A DNA stretch of 64,000 bases from positions 62,001 through 126,000 of the forward strand of contig JAJRWR010000014.1 of the NCBI GenBank assembly GCA_024276695.1, read 5' to 3'. The notes beneath the pieces are model-generated. The model did no database searches, was not told the DNA's origin, and saw only the letters and a list, made by a program, of their open reading frames with translations. The translations under genes and the position numbers were made by a program. Origin of the DNA: an archaeon (GTDB lineage: Archaea > Thermoproteota > Nitrososphaeria > Nitrososphaerales > Nitrosopumilaceae). Numbering within the stretch: the first letter of the stretch is position 1; each line of letters opens with the position of its first letter. Positions 60,335-64,000 of the stretch are shown here, one piece after another.

Positions 60335-60667
60335 TTGAGATCAACTATAATCATTCTCATTGCAATTTTATCTATAGGTAGTATGGTAATCTCTTTAGGT
60401 TTTCTAACATCTCAAGAATACATTGATGTTCCTGAAATTTCTAATCAATATGAAAAGTTAGAGAAATACAAGAATGAATTGGAAAAAATTAATCAACTTA
60501 ATCAGCAGGTACTAGAAGATCTAGAGAATCAAATTAAAAATTCTGATGACTTTCATCTCGATCAAATTAATGAAGAGATCGAAGTAATAAAACAAGTAAT
60601 TGAAGAAAATAAAGCGGAATTGGAACAAGTAATAACAAAATTGTCCCAAATGGAATCTGAACCATAG
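60335..60667 (+). CDS. Short membrane-anchored coiled-coil protein
   Basis: One N-terminal TM helix (about 4-24, IIILIAILSIGSMVISLGF) is followed by a long coiled coil (about 40-105) rich in E, K, N and Q heptads. TTG start with an AT-rich promoter. It lies just after the ABC operon on the same strand and might be a scaffold for it. Function unknown. Confidence 0.55.
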   Translation: MRSTIIILIAILSIGSMVISLGFLTSQEYIDVPEISNQYEKLEKYKNELEKINQLNQQVLEDLENQIKNSDDFHLDQINEEIEVIKQVIEENKAELEQVITKLSQMESEP

Positions 60668-60739
60668 TACAATCCTGATTTCCATTTTTGGGAAATTTAC
60701 ATCATAATTATATCGTATCTTAAGGAAATAGTATTCGGT

Positions 60740-60808
60740 ATGGCAAAGGGTATTTTTCTATTTCTAGCTGGTAGTATTGTAGGATTTATCACAACACCAT
60801 TACTGTAA
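60740..60808 (+). CDS. 22-aa hydrophobic micropeptide
   Basis: ATG at 60740 opens a 23-codon frame, MAKGIFLFLAGSIVGFITT... followed by PLL and stop. It has one hydrophobic helix and is preceded by a TATA-like AATTATATCG about 29 bp upstream, as for leaderless genes here. This is the only support; it may be a small membrane peptide or noise. Confidence 0.35.
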   Translation: MAKGIFLFLAGSIVGFITTPLL

Positions 60809-60860
60809 GTATCTCAGATATTTTCCTAAATTCATATAGTTACCAACATTGTTATGTTTA

Positions 60861-61043
60861 TTGGAAATACATCAAAAATTAACAATTGTTGGAGTAGTTT
60901 TGTTAGTTGTTACTTTTTTGATTAATTACTATCATCAAGAAAATCATCCGGGTATCGGATTTAACTATGCATATGTCACCGGAGTTGGAATGTTAATTGC
61001 ATTTTCAATTAGTTTTGTAATATTTACGAAAAATCAACTATGA
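60861..61043 (+). CDS. Small two-helix membrane protein
   Basis: The ORF track starts at 60849, but TTG at 60861 (MEIHQKLTIVGVVLLVVTFL) is preferred, being 25 bp after a TATA-like CATATAG. The 60-residue protein has two TM helices (about 6-24 and 38-56) with GIGFNYAYVTGVGMLIAF between. No family is recognised. Confidence 0.5.
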   Translation: MEIHQKLTIVGVVLLVVTFLINYYHQENHPGIGFNYAYVTGVGMLIAFSISFVIFTKNQL

Positions 61044-61226
61044 TCATCTCTAATTTACAAACAATAAACAGTATAATATGTTTTGAAACATTATATTTCT
61101 ATTTGAATTAAGATTGTATTATTCCAATAAAAGTGACAAGCAGAAATTATCAGTGAGATCTAAATACTATTTTACAAAATATTAGTCTAGTCGTCACCAA
61201 AATATGATTTGTTTTTGGTCTTACTG

Positions 61227-61246
61227 CTTACGTTATAGACCGTAAG
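61227..61246. promoter_or_regulatory. CTTACG-N8-CGTAAG operator upstream of the ABC1 operon
   Basis: A perfect 6-bp inverted repeat with a GTTATAGAC-like core lies right before the TATA box (AGATTATAAG, centre near 61250, 26 bp from the ATG at 61276). Its position at the BRE fits a repressor or activator site. Confidence 0.45.
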
Positions 61247-61275
61247 ATTATAAGCAATTACTTGATCTTGCGATT

Positions 61276-61659
61276 ATGCCTAAGGATGAGATTGAAATCC
61301 CAAAGGAATTACGTGAATTCATGTTAGAAAAAGCTGAAGAAACATTCCTTGGACAAAAAAATGGAGCAGATAAACAATTTCGTTATGGTAACTTGCACAT
61401 TAGAGAATACAATGATAAATTCTTAATTCATAATGACAAAATTGATCCTAGAAAAGATCCTATTGGACATTTAGTTTATGATGCGCCTGAAGTTTTGATT
61501 GGTTTGGCATGTGCAATTTTTGGAGGTTCACAAATTGCAAAAAAAGCAATGAATAAAGATTCAAAAAAACTAGCTGTAACTTCTGGTTTATTTTCATCAA
61601 TAATTTTCGGATATATGGGATATTTGGTTACTAAGAAAATCAAAAATTATTTGGAATAA
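61276..61659 (+). CDS. Membrane-tail protein upstream of ABC1 kinase
   Basis: The 127-residue protein has a soluble N-terminal half (DEIEIPKELREFMLEKAEETFLG...YNDKFLIHNDKIDPRKDP) and two short C-terminal hydrophobic helices (APEVLIGLACAIFGGSQIAKKAM and VTSGLFSSIIFGYMGYLV). The gene is followed 5 bp later by the ABC1 gene, so the product is probably a partner of that membrane-bound kinase-like protein. Family not recognised. Confidence 0.55.
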   Translation: MPKDEIEIPKELREFMLEKAEETFLGQKNGADKQFRYGNLHIREYNDKFLIHNDKIDPRKDPIGHLVYDAPEVLIGLACAIFGGSQIAKKAMNKDSKKLAVTSGLFSSIIFGYMGYLVTKKIKNYLE

Positions 61660-61664
61660 ATACT

Positions 61665-63209
61665 ATGTCAACTGTTAGAACAATCCAAGTACTTGTTAAA
61701 CTTTTTCCATCTATTCTTGCATTACGTAAAGACAGAAAAAAATGGATTAATCAAGAAAAAAATCAAATTGATTCTGAACAATTTAGAAAAAATGCACGTA
61801 AGGTACTTGATACATTCATTTCATTAGGACCTGTTTACATAAAATTAGGACAATGGCTTTCTTCAAGAGCAGATATTTTACCTCAACCCTATTTGGAAGA
61901 ACTTTCAAAACTTCAAGATAGTGTACCTTCTGCACCTTTTGATCAAGTAAAACCAATAATTGAAAAAGAACTTGGTCCAATTGATGAAAAATTCGATGAG
62001 ATTGATCCTAATTCTATTTCGGGTGCTTCATTAGGTCAAGTTTATCGTGGAACTATTTCAGGTCAACAAATAGTTGTTAAAGTAAAAAGACCAGGAATTG
62101 AAAAAGTTGTAGCAGAAGATCTCAAAGTTTTAAAAAAAGTTCTTCCCTTAGCATTAAGATTTGTTGATCCTAATTTACGCTATTCAGCAAAAGCAATGCT
62201 TTCCCAATTCATTGAAACAATCCATGAAGAAATGGATTATACGAATGAATTACACAATCTCAAAACAATTAAAAATGATATGGCAAATTCAACCAATGTT
62301 ATAGTACCATCTGTTTATGATGATTTATCTTCAAAAAATGTACTAACGATGGAATATTTGCCCGGAATTAAGGTGACAAATGTACAAGCGCTTGATGAGA
62401 AAGGTATTGATAGAGAACAACTAGTCATTGATGTCCATAAGGTTTTTTTTACAATGCTACTCAAGAATTCTATTTTCCATGCAGATCCTCATCCCGGCAA
62501 CATTTCAGTCACTGATGATGGGGAACTCATTTTGTATGATTATGGAATGGTGGGACGAATAAACAATGAAACCAGATTTAAGCTAATTCGACTTTATCTT
62601 GCACTAGTTGAGAGAAATCCTCCAAGGGTAGTTAATGCAATGAATGAACTTTCAATGCTGACACCTGGTTACAACAGAGAAGTCATTGAAAAAGGAATTG
62701 AACTCTCAATACGGGCAATGCATGGAAACAAACCTGATGAAATGGAAGTTCAAAGTTTGATGGAACTTGCAAACCAAACAATGAGTAAATTTCCATTCGT
62801 ATTGCCAAAAAATTTGGCATTGTATATGAGAATGGCATCAATTATTGAAGGAATTTACAAAACACATAATGTTGATTTTAAATTCGTTAAAGTTTTAAAA
62901 AATATTTTACAAGAAGAAAATCTTATTTCACAAGCATATGTACAAGAATTAAAGATTTCATTTGAAAATTTCACAAAATCAGTTGATTCTGCAATTCGTT
63001 TAGGACCTGAGATGAAAAAACTGATGGATGAAGCTCAAATTTTTATGAAAAAACGAAAACCAATGGCTTTACTAAGTGGAAGTATATTTGCATCTGCAAT
63101 TTTTATTGGCTCTGTATTTTTATATCAATCAAATGAATCACTCGGATTTATTGGGATGACTAGCTCTGGTTTGATAATGGCAGCTTCTGGATTTTTTAGA
63201 AAATATTAG
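61665..63209 (+). CDS. ABC1/UbiB-family kinase-like protein
   Basis: The 514 residues have the ABC1 motifs: GPVYIKLGQWLSSRADILPQP (KxGQ), SGASLGQVYRGTISGQQIVVKVKRPG (alanine-rich loop replacing the P-loop, with the ATP-site lysine), HADPHPGNISVTDDGELILYDYGMVG (catalytic HxDxHPGN and DFG-like DYG). A C-terminal membrane segment (about 470-510) anchors it. ABC1 proteins support quinone or isoprenoid lipid metabolism; the exact role is not known. Coupled to the gene before it. Confidence 0.92.
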   Translation: MSTVRTIQVLVKLFPSILALRKDRKKWINQEKNQIDSEQFRKNARKVLDTFISLGPVYIKLGQWLSSRADILPQPYLEELSKLQDSVPSAPFDQVKPIIEKELGPIDEKFDEIDPNSISGASLGQVYRGTISGQQIVVKVKRPGIEKVVAEDLKVLKKVLPLALRFVDPNLRYSAKAMLSQFIETIHEEMDYTNELHNLKTIKNDMANSTNVIVPSVYDDLSSKNVLTMEYLPGIKVTNVQALDEKGIDREQLVIDVHKVFFTMLLKNSIFHADPHPGNISVTDDGELILYDYGMVGRINNETRFKLIRLYLALVERNPPRVVNAMNELSMLTPGYNREVIEKGIELSIRAMHGNKPDEMEVQSLMELANQTMSKFPFVLPKNLALYMRMASIIEGIYKTHNVDFKFVKVLKNILQEENLISQAYVQELKISFENFTKSVDSAIRLGPEMKKLMDEAQIFMKKRKPMALLSGSIFASAIFIGSVFLYQSNESLGFIGMTSSGLIMAASGFFRKY

Positions 63210-63210
63210 A

Positions 63211-63591
63211 TTATTCTATAGAGATATCTTTTCCTTTTTTTGTTACAGAAATGATTAATGTTAGAATACCATTTTCATATTTTGCAGATTCGATTTTTTC
63301 TTCCCCTTGTTTAATTTCAATTGGAAGTCTAATTTTTTTATCAATTACATCTGGTCTTTGATTTAAAATTAAAGACTCTGATTCTTTTTCATCAAGAATT
63401 TTTTTGGCATTGATAGAAAGAATATCTCCACACAAAGATAATTCAATATCTTTCTTTGTGAATCCAGGAATATCAATTATAATTTTTAGGTTATCATCAT
63501 TGAGATACATGTCAATTGGTGGTAAAACAAATTCATAAAATTCTCTTGATTTGTTTCCAATCTCTTTGATTACTTCTTTTACAAGTCCCAT
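63211..63591 (-). CDS. Hsp20-family small heat-shock protein
   Basis: The 126 residues have an alpha-crystallin domain: LPPIDMYLNDDNLKIIIDIPGFTKKDIELSLCGDILSINA and IKLPIEI-like (KIRLPIEIKQ), ending YENGILTLIISVTKKG, which matches the conserved A/E-x-x-x-N-G-x-L motif. It binds unfolded proteins as oligomers. Its stop is 1 bp from the convergent ABC1 gene. Confidence 0.92.
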   Translation of the reverse strand: MGLVKEVIKEIGNKSREFYEFVLPPIDMYLNDDNLKIIIDIPGFTKKDIELSLCGDILSINAKKILDEKESESLILNQRPDVIDKKIRLPIEIKQGEEKIESAKYENGILTLIISVTKKGKDISIE

Positions 63592-63668
63592 TTTGTGTTA
63601 CATGCTCAATTTTTGGATATAAATCTTGATAGATTTTTAATCAATTAATTTCTCTGTTTTGATAACTT

Positions 63669-64000
63669 ATGATTATTGTAATTGAAGGAGGAGATCAAGC
63701 AGGAAAATTAACACAATCAACTTTATTGGAAAAAGCCCTGAAAAAACAAAAGATCAAAACTAAACTATTTCATTTTCCAGACTATAATACTCCCATAGGT
63801 AAAGAAATTAGAAAATATTTAGATGGAAAACGAAAATTTACTCCTCAAGTTATTCATTGTCTTTTAGCAGCAAATCGATGGGAAAAACTTGATGAAATCT
63901 TAGGATCTGAGGAAAAAAATTCTGTTTTAATTATGAATAGATACTATCATTCTAACTTGGTTTATGGATTGGCAAATGGTTTAAAGCAAAAATGGCTTGA
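63669..64000 (+). CDS. tmk: Thymidylate kinase (3' end outside window)
   Basis: The gene starts MIIVIEGGDQAGKLTQSTLLEKAL and runs off the window after 110 codons. IEGGDQAGK is the dTMP-kinase P-loop (usually GxDGxGKST/TQ), and FHFPDYNTPIGKEIRKYLDG and HCLLAANRWEK match the family (FPDYxTPIG and the LxAANRxE region). One residue is unusual: Leu instead of Ser or Thr after the P-loop lysine (GKLTQ). It would make dTDP. Partial in this window. Confidence 0.9.
   Translation, partial: MIIVIEGGDQAGKLTQSTLLEKALKKQKIKTKLFHFPDYNTPIGKEIRKYLDGKRKFTPQVIHCLLAANRWEKLDEILGSEEKNSVLIMNRYYHSNLVYGLANGLKQKWL

Noticed and set aside
1-64000. CRISPR array, insertion sequences, rRNA operon or replication origin
   Set aside because: No regularly spaced repeats, transposase-like ORF with terminal repeats, rRNA text or Orc1/Cdc6 gene was seen.

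Overview
This window is AT-rich chromosomal DNA from an ammonia-oxidising archaeon of the Nitrososphaerota (Thaumarchaeota), most likely marine and Nitrosopumilus-like. The archaeal markers are RpoL, TFS, PCNA, proteasome beta, aCPSF1, sn-glycerol-1-phosphate dehydrogenase, archaeal pantoate kinase and phosphopantothenate synthetase, SepF, archaeal-type TyrS and NadM. The lineage markers are an Amt transporter with two PII-like proteins, partial B12 synthesis (CobJ, BluB), PEF-type C-terminal anchors and many small lineage-restricted proteins. Many genes use TTG or GTG starts placed about 24-30 bp after a TATA box, which suggests leaderless transcripts.

Layout. 1-2.5 kb: the end of a KamA-type radical SAM gene and a broken glutamine synthetase gene (frameshift plus loss of an internal core segment). 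2.6-6.7 kb: secreted protein, APC permease, VIT-type metal transporter, CBS protein, universal stress protein. 6.7-12.7 kb: J-domain protein, then an ammonium-sensing neighbourhood: PII-like gene, GlnB with two tiny coupled membrane ORFs that the ORF track missed, amt, a small conserved protein and a membrane nucleotidyl cyclase. A 15-bp palindrome lies between the divergent glnB and amt promoters. 12.8-22.7 kb: ferredoxin with paired operators, RecA-like protein, class V aminotransferase, a frameshifted cyclase-family gene, phosphatase, a tandem pair of 48-50 aa proteins, the rpoL-tfs-pcn information cluster, aspartate kinase and CobJ. 22.7-32.7 kb: TyrS, DegT aminotransferase with an MtrA-like partner, dUTPase-like protein, PfkB kinase, several small zinc or secreted proteins, cyclophilin, FMN reductase.

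32.76-37.52 kb is a probable integrated element of about 4.75 kb at a tRNA-Arg(CCT) gene. It has a 15-bp direct repeat at both ends, a tyrosine integrase beside the tRNA, several decayed small ORFs, and an intact orotate phosphoribosyltransferase next to what looks like a degenerate phosphoribosyltransferase. The tRNA itself appears to carry an insertion (probable intron) in the D-loop.

37.6-64 kb is housekeeping: BluB, tRNA-Val, RtcA, NadM, class V aminotransferase, FKBP, G1P dehydrogenase, proteasome beta-aCPSF1, SepF, PP-loop thiolase-type protein, M24 peptidase, the four-gene CoA operon (pantoate kinase, phosphopantothenate synthetase, PanB, CoaBC), AbrB-PhoU regulator, Nudix, a double-HTH Lrp-type regulator divergent from an ABC export operon, ABC1 kinase, Hsp20 and the start of thymidylate kinase.

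At least six genes are interrupted by lesions that look like the loss of one base in a short homopolymer. These are either real decay or a systematic sequencing error, and that should be settled before any gene is called dead. The glutamine synthetase copy has an additional large internal deletion, so it is the most secure pseudogene.
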